Notes under the pieces: generated by a model | What the model saw: only the letters and a program-made list of their open reading frames with translations | The model's database searches: none | Told to the model about the DNA's origin: nothing | Made by a program: the position numbers and the translations under genes | DNA from: an uncultured Eisenbergiella sp. | GTDB taxonomy: Bacteria > Bacillota > Clostridia > Lachnospirales > Lachnospiraceae | Assembly: GCA_910585455.1 (NCBI GenBank) | Contig: CAJUEL010000005.1 | Coordinates: forward strand, 62,001-126,000 | Length of the DNA stretch: 64,000 nt | Direction of reading: 5' to 3' | Shown here: positions 8,356 through 17,183 of the stretch, piece after piece | Layout of the letters: every line of letters starts with the position of its first letter | How positions within the stretch are numbered: position 1 is the first letter of the stretch

Positions 8356-9374
8356 ATGAAGCAAAAGTATTTATTTTCTGACTATTTGAAGGGAATTGGA
8401 ATATTAGTAATAATTCTGCAGCATAGCCTGCAAATGAATGAAAGGGTTATATTTGGTGCGCTTCCACAAAGTAGTACCTTTTATTTGTGGATGTATCAGG
8501 CAGTTTCTGCGTTTGTTATCATTACAGGATTTCATTATGCAGCATCAGCGGAAAGAATTGGGGGGGGGGGGTAACGAAGTGGTACGATAGAGAGATATTT
8601 ATTCCCAAAATTCTCAGGTTGATAATTCCCTATACAGTGATGTATCTGACATGGGTAGCCTATGCGTTGCTGAGTGGACAAATAACCTGGAATTGGAATG
8701 TATTATTTTTTTATTTGCAGGGGGGCGTAGGACCAGGCGGGTATTATACGGCTGTAATGGTGCAGATATTAATAATATTTCCAATTATATATTATTGTAT
8801 TGACAGAAATCCGGTATATGGTTCCATACTTTTGGCAGGCGTTGATTTTGCATATGAGCTTTTGGCATGTCTTGGTTTTTTCAGGGAGTCGTTCCAACGC
8901 CTGTGTTGTGTAAGGTTGCTGGGGGGAATTGCATTAGGAATACTTATTTATAAAGGCAGAAAAAAATTGCAGCATAGTGCGATACCATGGATTTTATTTG
9001 GTGTAGGGGGTGTATTCCTTTTATGGATTGCATATGGTGGATATGATACTCAGATTATAAAATCATGGCAAGTGTCTTCAATAGCAGCGGTTCCATATAT
9101 GGGTGGAATAATTTCATATTTTGTGATTTGTGAAGAAAACGGAAAAGGTTTGAATTTACGGTTAGTAAAAAGCATTGGCTGTTTATTAAAAAATATGGGA
9201 AAGGCATCGTATCATATTTTTTTGTTACAACAGCTATGGTTTAGCATTGATTGGAAATACAGGAGCAATTTTCGTATACGTTATGTAACGGTTATAGATA
9301 TATTTCTATGTGTGCTGTTTGGATACATATTTTATTTAGTCGAAAGCAGAGTGAACTGTCGGAGGAAGCGATAA
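8356..9374 (+). pseudogene. Membrane O-acyltransferase (acyltransferase family 3), frameshifted at a poly-G tract
   Basis: Two open frames, one ending at 8574 and one continuing to 9374, together make a complete acyltransferase-3 membrane protein (~339 residues). The N-terminal frame has the typical opening FSDYLKGIGI..IILQHS, and the second frame supplies the remaining helices. They join at a run of twelve G (8560-8571) that puts a stop (TAA, 8572-8574) directly behind it. One more G, or two fewer, would restore one continuous frame. I chose ATG 8356 (GGGGAA upstream), although ATG 8335 is possible. Such enzymes acylate cell-surface sugars. The break is probably a reversible phase-variation state, but a sequencing error in the homopolymer cannot be excluded. 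Confidence 0.8.
8560..8571 (+). repeat. Homopolymeric G tract (12 G), probable slipped-strand switch
   Basis: A run of twelve G lies inside the coding sequence of the acyltransferase gene at about codon 69 in an AT-rich neighbourhood. With 12 G the frame ends at once. With 10 or 13 G it continues into the downstream frame. Long G runs of this kind are well known to vary in length during replication and to switch surface genes on and off. Confidence 0.85.
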
Positions 9375-9378
9375 GTTT

Positions 9379-10557
9379 ATGGATAGTATAAAATATCTGG
9401 TTGGAGGAGATGGAATATCGAATCAGCCAATGGAGCCATATTCAAAGGAAGCGTGTTCATTTGTAGCTGCTCTTTCAGATGTTCTTTTAAAGGATGCCAA
9501 AGCAAGGCAATATCCGGATATCATGACATTTGCTTTCTGGTGCAGAAAAGGAAATATAAAGGCTAAAAAGGAAAGATGGCTGAAAAGGGAAGAGATACGG
9601 CTCGGAAGAGGACTGGTATTTCAGGTCGCTCCTTCAAATGTGCCGGTGAATTTTGCATTTACTTATATATTTGCTTTACTAGCGGGAAATGCTACAATTG
9701 TGCGTGTGCCTACGAAGGAGTTTCCGCAAATCATGTTGATATGTAAGAAAATTAAAGAGATTATAGGAGATTTTCCGGAAATACAAAAAAGGACCGCGAT
9801 TATTCAATATCCTTCGGAAAGCGATATTACGGAACAGATTAGTCTGAAAGCAGATGCACGCGTAATATGGGGAGGAGATGCTACAGTTGAAAAAATAAGG
9901 CAGAGTAAGATGCGTCCCAGATGCATAGAGCTGGCATTTGCAGATCGGTATTCTATTTGCATTATAGATGGCAGGGCAGTGGAACAGGCAGGAGAAAAGG
10001 CACTGAGTAAATTAGCCGAAAACTTTTATAATGATACTTTGTTGATGGATCAAAATGCTTGTTCATCGCCACAGATGATTTTTTGGGAAAATGCAACAGA
10101 TGAATCAAAAAATCTTTTTTGGCAGGCAGTATATAACTATACGAAGCCGAGGTATCATTTGCAGGCAGCTTCCTGCGTAGATAAATACACCAGATTTTGC
10201 CAGGAGGCAGTGGATAATTCAGCGTTAGAAAGTGGAAGCAGAATAGAAAATTTGATTTACCGGGTTGAGCTGAAAGAATTACCGGAAGATATCATTGATC
10301 TGCGAGGAAGTTGTGGATATTTTTATGAGTTTGACTTATTAAATCGAAATGATCTGCTAAATGTTATTACGGAAAAATTTCAGACGCTGACTTATTTTGG
10401 AGTGGAAGCGTCTGACTTGAAAACCTGGGTAGTTCAGAATGGTGTGAGGGGCATTGATCGAATTGTTCCCATAGGGAAGGCGCTAAATATAGATACGGTA
10501 TGGGATGGTTATGATATTGTTGGGATACTGTCCAGAATTATTGATACAGCAGTATAA
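9379..10557 (+). CDS. LuxC-like acyl-CoA/acyl-protein reductase
   Basis: This is a 392-residue aldehyde-dehydrogenase-fold protein of the LuxC family. The nucleotide-binding region FQVAPSNVPVNFAFTY (about 81-96) and the active-site stretch LLMDQNACSSPQ, with catalytic Cys228, are clearly visible. LuxC takes an acyl group from LuxE or a thioester and reduces it with NADPH to an aldehyde. With the LuxE homologue at 7242-8324 it should give a free aldehyde. A split transketolase, which uses aldehydes as acceptors, follows directly (11 bp gap), and this suggests the next step. Confidence 0.88.
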   Translation: MDSIKYLVGGDGISNQPMEPYSKEACSFVAALSDVLLKDAKARQYPDIMTFAFWCRKGNIKAKKERWLKREEIRLGRGLVFQVAPSNVPVNFAFTYIFALLAGNATIVRVPTKEFPQIMLICKKIKEIIGDFPEIQKRTAIIQYPSESDITEQISLKADARVIWGGDATVEKIRQSKMRPRCIELAFADRYSICIIDGRAVEQAGEKALSKLAENFYNDTLLMDQNACSSPQMIFWENATDESKNLFWQAVYNYTKPRYHLQAASCVDKYTRFCQEAVDNSALESGSRIENLIYRVELKELPEDIIDLRGSCGYFYEFDLLNRNDLLNVITEKFQTLTYFGVEASDLKTWVVQNGVRGIDRIVPIGKALNIDTVWDGYDIVGILSRIIDTAV

Positions 10558-10568
10558 GGGAGAAGATC

Positions 10569-11396
10569 ATGAGGGAAAAGAGAGGATTGGCAGAGCTTAA
10601 GGCAATGGCAAAAAGAATGCGGCTAAAGGCATTGGATATGGCACTGGGGTCTGGGAAAAAAGGCGCGCATCTTGGACCGGCATTTTCCTGTATGGAAATT
10701 ATGGCGGTTTTGTATGGCAGTATTATGAATATTGATCCGGATATGCCAGAAGATATTAACCGTGACCGTTTTATTTCCAGCAAGGCGCACAGCGTTTTGG
10801 CACAGTATACTGCATTGCATGAAATTGGTTTTGTAACAGAGGAGGAATTGAACACATTCCAGGAAAATGGGACAAGTTTTGGCGGCCATCCGATTATGAA
10901 CTTGCAGAGAGGATTGGAATATACCGGGGGAAGCCTTGGTATGGCTTTATCGGTTGGTGTTGGCATGGCATTGGATGCGAAAAGAAAGAGACGTCCCAAT
11001 AAGGTTTATATATTGGTTGGGGATGGTGAATTGAATGAGGGCTCTAACTGGGAAGCGATTATGTCGGCAGCTCAATTTAAGCTGGATAATCTTGTTGTAA
11101 TTGTTGACAAAAATGGGTTGCAATATGATGGACCGACTTCTGAAATTATGAATATTGATAATTTACAAAGTAAATTTGAAGCATTTAATTGCAAAACAGT
11201 AGTTGTAAATGGTCATGATGTTGCAGCACTTTTGAAAGTATTTGGCGATTCGGCAAAGGAATGTCCATATGTAGTGATCGCAGAAACCGTAAAAGGGAAA
11301 GGGGTTTCCTTTATGGAGAATGTGAGAGAGTGGCATCATTCTGCACTGTCCCAAAAACAGTATGAACAGGCAGTAGAAGAAGTGACTGGAATATAG
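10569..11396 (+). CDS. Transketolase, N-terminal (thiamine diphosphate-binding) subunit
   Basis: The 275-residue protein has the ThDP/Mg motif starting GDGELNEG (GDG at 151-153) and ending at Asn182, plus the early SSKAHSVLAQY histidine region typical of transketolase N-domains. It covers only the first half of a normal ~620-residue transketolase, and the second half is the next gene. Split transketolases are known in specialised pathways, for example apulose 4-phosphate transketolase. Here it lies between a LuxC reductase and an SDR inside a glycan locus, so transfer of a two-carbon ketol unit to an unusual aldehyde is more likely than pentose-phosphate housekeeping. Confidence 0.88.
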   Translation: MREKRGLAELKAMAKRMRLKALDMALGSGKKGAHLGPAFSCMEIMAVLYGSIMNIDPDMPEDINRDRFISSKAHSVLAQYTALHEIGFVTEEELNTFQENGTSFGGHPIMNLQRGLEYTGGSLGMALSVGVGMALDAKRKRRPNKVYILVGDGELNEGSNWEAIMSAAQFKLDNLVVIVDKNGLQYDGPTSEIMNIDNLQSKFEAFNCKTVVVNGHDVAALLKVFGDSAKECPYVVIAETVKGKGVSFMENVREWHHSALSQKQYEQAVEEVTGI

Positions 11397-11454
11397 GACT
11401 ATCAACCCTGATTAGATGCTGTACCGTTTATGCGGTAGAATGAGAGGAATTATG

Positions 11455-12426
11455 ATGGAAGTAACATCGAGAAATATACGTACCTGGTCAATGCTTGGTC
11501 AAAGAGGAACCGCATTTGCAATGGCACTTCCAGATATTGCTGCAGAACAAAAGAATTTGATGGTTTTGACGGCGGATTTGAGTCTGTTATCAGGGCTTGA
11601 AAAGTTCAGGCAGACATATCCTGATCAGTTTTTGGATGTGGGGATTGCAGAGCAAAATATGATTGGTATTGCGGCAGGACTTGCACGGGAAGGGAATTGT
11701 GTGTTTGCAACTACCTATGCAACATTTGTATCCATGCGCAGTTACGAGCAGATCCGGAATAATTTGGGTGTTATGGGGCTGAATGTGAAGGTTATTGGTT
11801 CTTCTGCGGGGGTGGCGATGGGAACATCGGGGAATTGTCATCATTCGATAGAAGATATTGCGTTGATGCGTGCTATTCCGGGTTTGCAGGTAATTGCTCC
11901 TGCAGATGGTTTGGAGACTGTGAAGGTAATACAGGCTTTGAGTATAACGGATAAACCTGCATATGTTCGTTTGACAGGAAACCTGAATTGTCCGGTTGTA
12001 TATAAAGAAGATTATGAGCTCTGTATAGGAAAGGGAAATTTGCTGAGGAAAGGAAAGGACATAGCGATAATAGCGGTAGGGACGCTTGTAGCAGAAGCAT
12101 TAAAAGCAGCGGAAATGCTGAAGGACCATGGGATGGATTTAACTGTAGTGGACATGCATACGATTAAACCATTGGATGTAGAGCTGATTAGAAAGCTGAC
12201 AGAGGAACATCGAGTTATTTATACCCTGGAAGAGCATTCCATTATAGGCGGATTGGGTGGGGCAGTTGCAGAATCCCTGGCAGGGTTAGGCACAGGGACA
12301 AGATTGGCCAGACTGGGATTTCAAGATGCATATTCTGCATTAGGTGATTATGATTATATAATCAGGCAAAACGGATTGGATGCAGAAGGGGTAAAGGCTT
12401 TTATTTTGAAAGATGTTTCAGATTGA
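11455..12426 (+). CDS. Transketolase, C-terminal (pyrimidine-binding) subunit
   Basis: The ~323-residue protein has the pyrimidine-binding domain with GIAEQNMIGIAAGLA, where the glutamate activates thiamine, the H(H)S/T..D region SGNCHHSIEDIALMRAIPG, and a C-terminal transketolase domain (DMHTIKPLD, EEHSIIGGLGG). The start was placed at ATG 11455, with ATG 11452 adjacent, behind AGAGGAA. An upstream ATG at 11416 lacks a ribosome site. It would form a heterodimer with the preceding subunit. A second such pair lies at 39695-41523. Confidence 0.88.
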   Translation: MEVTSRNIRTWSMLGQRGTAFAMALPDIAAEQKNLMVLTADLSLLSGLEKFRQTYPDQFLDVGIAEQNMIGIAAGLAREGNCVFATTYATFVSMRSYEQIRNNLGVMGLNVKVIGSSAGVAMGTSGNCHHSIEDIALMRAIPGLQVIAPADGLETVKVIQALSITDKPAYVRLTGNLNCPVVYKEDYELCIGKGNLLRKGKDIAIIAVGTLVAEALKAAEMLKDHGMDLTVVDMHTIKPLDVELIRKLTEEHRVIYTLEEHSIIGGLGGAVAESLAGLGTGTRLARLGFQDAYSALGDYDYIIRQNGLDAEGVKAFILKDVSD

Positions 12427-12465
12427 ACAGTGAAAAGGATACTATAAAAAACGGGAGAACAGAAA

Positions 12466-13644
12466 ATGATTTTTTGCTATGCATGGACAAACTATTTGCT
12501 TATAAATATGGTGAATGTGAAAGTAAACATTTACGCTGAAGAGAAAGCAGATTTAATAATTAAATCGTCGCCGACTATTGATTCACATATAGTTGAAATG
12601 ATAAAGTCCATGAATATATTTGAAAATATATATTTTGACGATTATGTTTCATTTAAGCGTACAAGGGTAAACGGAATATTTACTTTACGGAAAAAATATC
12701 GGGGACATTATGATAGATTTGTTAATTCTTTAGATAAAGCGCATGTATATAGTAAAGTATTAGTTGCAGGATACTGGAATGATGTACTTTACATGCTAAA
12801 TGCACTTTGGAAGAGGGGGGATAGATTTAAGATTGATTTAGTGGAAGAAGGGGAGATAAATTATGAAGAGCCTTGGAAGATTTTTAGACCATATATAGGA
12901 GAATCAATAAGGGCAAAAATATTTCATAATCTTAATACATACATTATGAAATGCAGATTTAACAGAGTGTTAACAAGAAATATTTTTTTGTTTACGCCAA
13001 ATAGGCAAAAAGATAAAAGGCTGAAACCCTTGGTAATGCCCCAAATGGAGTTAGCTAATCCAGTTTATAAGATTTATAACAATCTATATAAAGAACTTCC
13101 TGAGTGGAAAAAATTGTTTTATGAAAAGCGGAATACAATATTTTTAGGCAGCTATTTAGCGCCGCAACGCTTGGAAGATTCTTATGCTTACGCTTACAAT
13201 ATGATTGATACTATACTGGAATGTATGAGCGATAAAAGAGTCATTATTAAAGCACATACTTCTAGCACAGAGCATAGGCTGAATTTTGCTCAAAATTATG
13301 AAGAGAGCAGTAACGTGTACGTGGATAGAGATGTATATATTTTTGAAGCTTTATTTTGTGCTCCTGATATAGAAAATAAAATTTTAATTGCAAGTCATTC
13401 GTCAGCACTTAACCATCCGGTAGCAATGTTTGGAAAGGAGCCATATATATTTGTTCTGTACAAATTATATCCATGGTATAAAAATTTTGGAGATAATGTG
13501 GGTGATAGATTTGTTGAATCGTTGCGAAATTTATATAGTAAGCCAGAAAAGATATATGTTCCCAATAGTATATTGGAATTTCGAATGAATTTGATGGAGG
13601 TTAAAAATAAATTGGCAGAGAAAAAGGAAAAGAATAAGATATAA
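12466..13644 (+). CDS. Second sialyltransferase-like glycosyltransferase
   Basis: The 392-residue protein is a paralogue of the product of 3717-4862. It shares the opening AWT..LLIN pattern, the acidic EEG motif (127-129, within VEEGEINYEEP) and a late Ser-Ser motif (SHSSALNHP). The middle histidine motif reads KAHTSS, so the usual HP pair is altered. It is strongly AT-rich. Two related transferases in one operon would fit a polymer with two linkages of a CMP-activated acid sugar. That is inference, because the family assignment rests on short motifs. Confidence 0.55.
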   Translation: MIFCYAWTNYLLINMVNVKVNIYAEEKADLIIKSSPTIDSHIVEMIKSMNIFENIYFDDYVSFKRTRVNGIFTLRKKYRGHYDRFVNSLDKAHVYSKVLVAGYWNDVLYMLNALWKRGDRFKIDLVEEGEINYEEPWKIFRPYIGESIRAKIFHNLNTYIMKCRFNRVLTRNIFLFTPNRQKDKRLKPLVMPQMELANPVYKIYNNLYKELPEWKKLFYEKRNTIFLGSYLAPQRLEDSYAYAYNMIDTILECMSDKRVIIKAHTSSTEHRLNFAQNYEESSNVYVDRDVYIFEALFCAPDIENKILIASHSSALNHPVAMFGKEPYIFVLYKLYPWYKNFGDNVGDRFVESLRNLYSKPEKIYVPNSILEFRMNLMEVKNKLAEKKEKNKI

Positions 13645-13757
13645 TATTTACTTGGTTTATTTTAGTGGAAAAATTTAAGTTTGTTAAGGTTTATTATTTA
13701 GAACAGGGCATAAATGAGGGTTTTATTCTTTATATTGCATATAGAGGGAGAAAACGA

Positions 13758-14498
13758 ATGGGGTGTTTAACGAAAAATGCAATTATAACAGGGGCTCGGA
13801 CAGGGATTGGTCGTGCTGTTGTTGAGAAAATGGCAGCAGAAGGGGTTAATATTTGGGCATGTGCGCATAAAAAAGATTCTGTTTATGAAAAGGATATGGA
13901 GAAATTGTCCGAAAAGTATCATGTTTGGATTCAACCTGTATATTTTGATTTGGAATCCGAAGATGAAATTAAGGAACAACTTAGAAACATAGTTAAAGAA
14001 AAATTGCCAATAAATATTTTAGTGAATAATGCAGGAATGCCTTATGGGGCATTATTACAAATGACGTCTGCCCAGGACTTGAAAAAAGTTTTTCAGGTTA
14101 ATTACTTTTCCCAAATTTTAATTATGCAAATTGTTGCAAGAACAATGATGAGGCAAAAAGAGGGGAATATTATAAATATAGCATCTGTTATGGGAATAGA
14201 TGGTGATATTGGATATACGGCATATGGTTCCAGTAAAGCAGCATTGATTTTGGCTTCTAAAGTGGCATCAAAAGAATTAGCAGCATTTGGTATCAGAGTG
14301 AATGCAGTGGCACCGGGCTTGATCGAAACGAGTATGGGAATGATGATGGACGAGACATATCAAAAAAAAATGATTGAAGGTGCCAGTATGAAAAGAAAAG
14401 GAAAACCAGAAGAAATAGCGGATATCGTTTCTTTTTTGGCATCAGAAAAGGCATCTTTTGTAACAGGACAGGTATGGAGAGTTGACGGAGGCTTATAG
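13758..14498 (+). CDS. Short-chain dehydrogenase/reductase (FabG-like)
   Basis: This is a 246-residue SDR with the nucleotide-binding motif TGARTGIG (11-18), NNAG, a catalytic serine in the IASV region, and YGSSK as YxxxK. The ATG at 13758 has AGGGAG seven bases upstream, while in-frame codons further upstream have no ribosome site. FabG-like enzymes reduce ketones, often on carrier proteins. Coming after the transketolase pair, it could reduce the ketol product or a carrier-bound 3-keto group. A run of nine A (14362-14370) lies in frame. Confidence 0.8.
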   Translation: MGCLTKNAIITGARTGIGRAVVEKMAAEGVNIWACAHKKDSVYEKDMEKLSEKYHVWIQPVYFDLESEDEIKEQLRNIVKEKLPINILVNNAGMPYGALLQMTSAQDLKKVFQVNYFSQILIMQIVARTMMRQKEGNIINIASVMGIDGDIGYTAYGSSKAALILASKVASKELAAFGIRVNAVAPGLIETSMGMMMDETYQKKMIEGASMKRKGKPEEIADIVSFLASEKASFVTGQVWRVDGGL

Positions 14499-14504
14499 AT
14501 AGAT

Positions 14505-15521
14505 ATGGATAGTATTGTTTTTCAATCTCATAAAATCCGAGTTATGGAGAAAGAAGACATTCCACAAATTATTGATTATATAGCGAAGGAGTGGAATCTT
14601 AATCATATTTTTGTCAGGAATCCTGCTTTTTTTGAATATGAGCATTGTGTGGGTGAATGTGTAAATGGCATTTTAACAGAAAACCTGAAAAATAAAAAAA
14701 TAGATGGAATTCTATTAATGTATCCCGTTGGTAGTAAGATGGCAGATACAGACTTTTTTGGGGGGATTTGGAGTGTTTCAAAAGAGTGCAGAATACCTTT
14801 TATGGGAATAAAGCTTGTGGAAAATGTTTTAAAGCTCACAGGGGCCAGAAGCCATAGTGGGGTGGGAATTAACCCAGAAACTACTGCCAGGATTTTTAAA
14901 CGGATAGGGGGGCAAAGAGTTGGAAAATTAAAGCATTATTATCGCTTAGGGGATAGAGATGAGTATAAAGTTGCTTCGATAAAGAATAAAGAAATTCCAG
15001 AAGTAAAAGATGGAAGGGCAAAGTTAATAAAATTCAAAGATATAGCAGATTTGAACAGATCGTTCAGTTTTGGTGATTATAAAGAGTTTCCTTATTTTAA
15101 AGATGGTAATTATATAAAAAGAAGATATTTTGATCATCCGATATATAAGTATATCGTGGCTGGTATAGAGTTGGAGGGGAAGATAGAAGGAATATTAATA
15201 CTTCGTAAAGTGGAGTGTAATGGCGCAAAAATCATGCGGATTGTAGATTTTCTGGGAAATGATCAAGTATTAAATGAATGTGGTTTCTTATTTCAGAACT
15301 TATTGGAGGAAGAAGATTTAGAATATTTAGACTTTTATGAGTATGGTTTGGAGGACAGAGCGCTGATAAATGCGGGATTTAGTCTCAGAGAAAATGATAT
15401 TAATATTATTCCGAATTATTTTGAACCATTTGTGAAAAAAAATATTGACATATGGTTTCATACGCCATATGAAAATTGTAGAATTTTTAAGGGCGATGGA
15501 GATCAGGATCGTCCCAGTTGA
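14505..15521 (+). CDS. GNAT-like acyltransferase, uncertain substrate
   Basis: The 338-residue protein resembles long GNAT-fold proteins found in polysaccharide loci. The opening IRVMEKEDIPQIIDYIAKEW is a classic GNAT first strand and helix, and SHSGVGINPETTARIFKRIG could be the cofactor loop. The second half looks like another degenerate GNAT-like domain. I cannot assign a substrate. It follows the SDR by 6 bp and shares the AT-rich composition of its neighbours. Confidence 0.5.
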   Translation: MDSIVFQSHKIRVMEKEDIPQIIDYIAKEWNLNHIFVRNPAFFEYEHCVGECVNGILTENLKNKKIDGILLMYPVGSKMADTDFFGGIWSVSKECRIPFMGIKLVENVLKLTGARSHSGVGINPETTARIFKRIGGQRVGKLKHYYRLGDRDEYKVASIKNKEIPEVKDGRAKLIKFKDIADLNRSFSFGDYKEFPYFKDGNYIKRRYFDHPIYKYIVAGIELEGKIEGILILRKVECNGAKIMRIVDFLGNDQVLNECGFLFQNLLEEEDLEYLDFYEYGLEDRALINAGFSLRENDINIIPNYFEPFVKKNIDIWFHTPYENCRIFKGDGDQDRPS

Positions 15522-15580
15522 GGTACTTGCTTAATATTTTAAAATTATATTTTATATCGGATCGGAGGTAAGGAGGAAAA

Positions 15581-16120
15581 ATGCTTGCGTTTAAGAGTAA
15601 AGATGGGATGATTTGCCTAAAGGAATTTGAGGAAAATGATAAAGAGTTTATCCAGTATGCAATGTGGCTAAGAGAGTATGACAATATTAAAATGATAGGT
15701 AGACAAGAGTACTTACTGTCAATGAATGTAAATGATATAAGGGCATATGTGGAAAGATTAAACGCCAGTGAGTCTGATAGTTTTTTTAAAGTATATAAGG
15801 AAGATACTTTTATTGGAACATTTAAAATTGGACATATTAATTGGCGGCTGGGAATAGCGGATGTTGGAATAATGATTGGGAATCCGGAGTATAGAGGAAA
15901 AGGGCTGGCAAAATATATAATGAAAACAGGGATAGAGTACGCATTTGAGATATTGGGCTTAAGAAGGTTGGAAGGCGGATGTTTTTCTTCAAATATTTCA
16001 ATGTGCAAATGCTTTGAAAGCAGCGGCTTTGTGAAAGAAGGCGTTAAAAGGGAGGCGCTCATGTTAGGGGGAGCGTATTATGATCATGTGTTATATGGAT
16101 TGCTGAGGCATAGCTATTAA
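15581..16120 (+). CDS. RimJ/RimL-type GNAT N-acetyltransferase
   Basis: The 179-residue GNAT protein has the strand pair IGTFKIGHI..ADVGIMIGNPEYRGKGLAKYIM, where RGKGLA is the acetyl-CoA loop, and the FSSNISMCKCFESSGF motif common in RimL-type and amino-sugar acetyltransferases. The start codon follows a very strong GGAGGTAAGGAGG site. In this setting it most likely N-acetylates an amino sugar or amino-acid side group of the glycan. Confidence 0.8.
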   Translation: MLAFKSKDGMICLKEFEENDKEFIQYAMWLREYDNIKMIGRQEYLLSMNVNDIRAYVERLNASESDSFFKVYKEDTFIGTFKIGHINWRLGIADVGIMIGNPEYRGKGLAKYIMKTGIEYAFEILGLRRLEGGCFSSNISMCKCFESSGFVKEGVKREALMLGGAYYDHVLYGLLRHSY

Positions 16121-16172
16121 GAATTTTTACAGATAATGCGTATTATGATTAGTAGGATCATTGGGAGATGTG

Positions 16173-17183
16173 ATGAAAAAAACATTGCCACAAAAAAGAC
16201 ATAATCAAACATTAGATTGCTGGAAGCTATTGGCAGCTTTATTGATAATGGGGCATCATGCTGTTTTAATAGGAGAAAGTGATAACTATATTTTTCATGG
16301 TGCCTATATTTATACTGAATTTTTCTTTATGGTATCAGGCTTTTTTCTTGTAAGATCGCTGGAAGCGGGTAAAGTAAAAAATTCTTCGAGCTATGTTAAA
16401 AAAACATTATATAGATTATTCCCTTATACAGCAGTTGCCATTTCAGTACAGTATATTTTAACTGGATTATTATCAGGTTCTTGGAAGCAATGTTTGAAGA
16501 CTTGGATTGTATGGCCACTTGAAATTTTTTATTTAACTGATCTTCATATCGGAGTAGCACAGTTAGGTCATTTATGGTATATTGCAGCAATGCTTTTTAC
16601 CATGCCGATTGTATGTTGGGTTTTCTTAAAAGATAAGGAAATTTTTAAAATTATTATTTGGATGTTTCCATTATTATGGTATGGTTATTGTTATGTGACT
16701 TGGGGGCATTTGGGGCATAGAGGACTTTTTATTGACTTGATCAGAGCCTTAACCGGATTGCTTTTAGGGGGGGGTATTTTTTATATATCAAATATAATAT
16801 CCAAATGCGAATTTCTTGTGAAGCATAAGTGGGCGGGAACAATCATTGCATGGGGAAGCTTTGGTATGACGGTGTTGTATACATATGATCACTATTGGAC
16901 GGAATATGATATATATTGTATATTCTATTTTGTGGTTGCACTAGTCTTTATAACATCAAAGGCTTCAAAAGATATCCAGATAAATAATGACAGAATGGAC
17001 TTTTTATCTGATTTAAGTATGGGCATATATATTGTACATGTTTCTGTTGGAGGATTTATACAGAGATTTTGGGGAACGGCAGTAACAAGATTACAGAAGT
17101 ATCTTTTGTATTATTTTCTGACTATAGTGATAGCTTTTATGTTATTAATGCTTGTTAAAAAGATGAGAAAGAATAATGAATAA
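16173..17183 (+). CDS. Membrane O-acyltransferase (acyltransferase family 3)
   Basis: This is a ~336-residue polytopic protein opening with LDCWKLLAALLIMGHHAV, the typical acyltransferase-3 first helix with the catalytic-region histidines, and RSLEAGK after the second helix. About ten membrane helices are visible. ATG 16173 (GGGAG five bases upstream) is preferred over TTG 16161. It would acetylate or acylate surface sugars. Like the broken homologue at 8356-9374 it has a G run, here eight G at 16767-16774, currently in frame. Confidence 0.82.
   Translation: MKKTLPQKRHNQTLDCWKLLAALLIMGHHAVLIGESDNYIFHGAYIYTEFFFMVSGFFLVRSLEAGKVKNSSSYVKKTLYRLFPYTAVAISVQYILTGLLSGSWKQCLKTWIVWPLEIFYLTDLHIGVAQLGHLWYIAAMLFTMPIVCWVFLKDKEIFKIIIWMFPLLWYGYCYVTWGHLGHRGLFIDLIRALTGLLLGGGIFYISNIISKCEFLVKHKWAGTIIAWGSFGMTVLYTYDHYWTEYDIYCIFYFVVALVFITSKASKDIQINNDRMDFLSDLSMGIYIVHVSVGGFIQRFWGTAVTRLQKYLLYYFLTIVIAFMLLMLVKKMRKNNE
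16767..16774 (+). repeat. Homopolymeric G tract (8 G) inside an intact acyltransferase gene
   Basis: Eight consecutive G occur in a strongly AT-rich gene at about residues 199-201 of the acyltransferase. It is in frame here. It is shorter than the twelve-G tract in the homologous gene at 8560-8571, so variation is less certain. Confidence 0.5.

Noticed and set aside
7242..10557. LuxE and LuxC homologues as part of a bioluminescence operon
   Set aside because: No luxA, luxB or luxD homologue is present and the surroundings are polysaccharide genes.
10569..12426. Split transketolase as the housekeeping pentose-phosphate enzyme
   Set aside because: It is embedded in a glycan operon between LuxC and an SDR and occurs twice in the window in different acyl cassettes. 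A housekeeping role is less likely, though not excluded.
14362..14370. Nine-A run in the SDR gene as a switch
   Set aside because: Intact frame and lysine-codon context in AT-rich DNA. No sign of a broken alternative frame.
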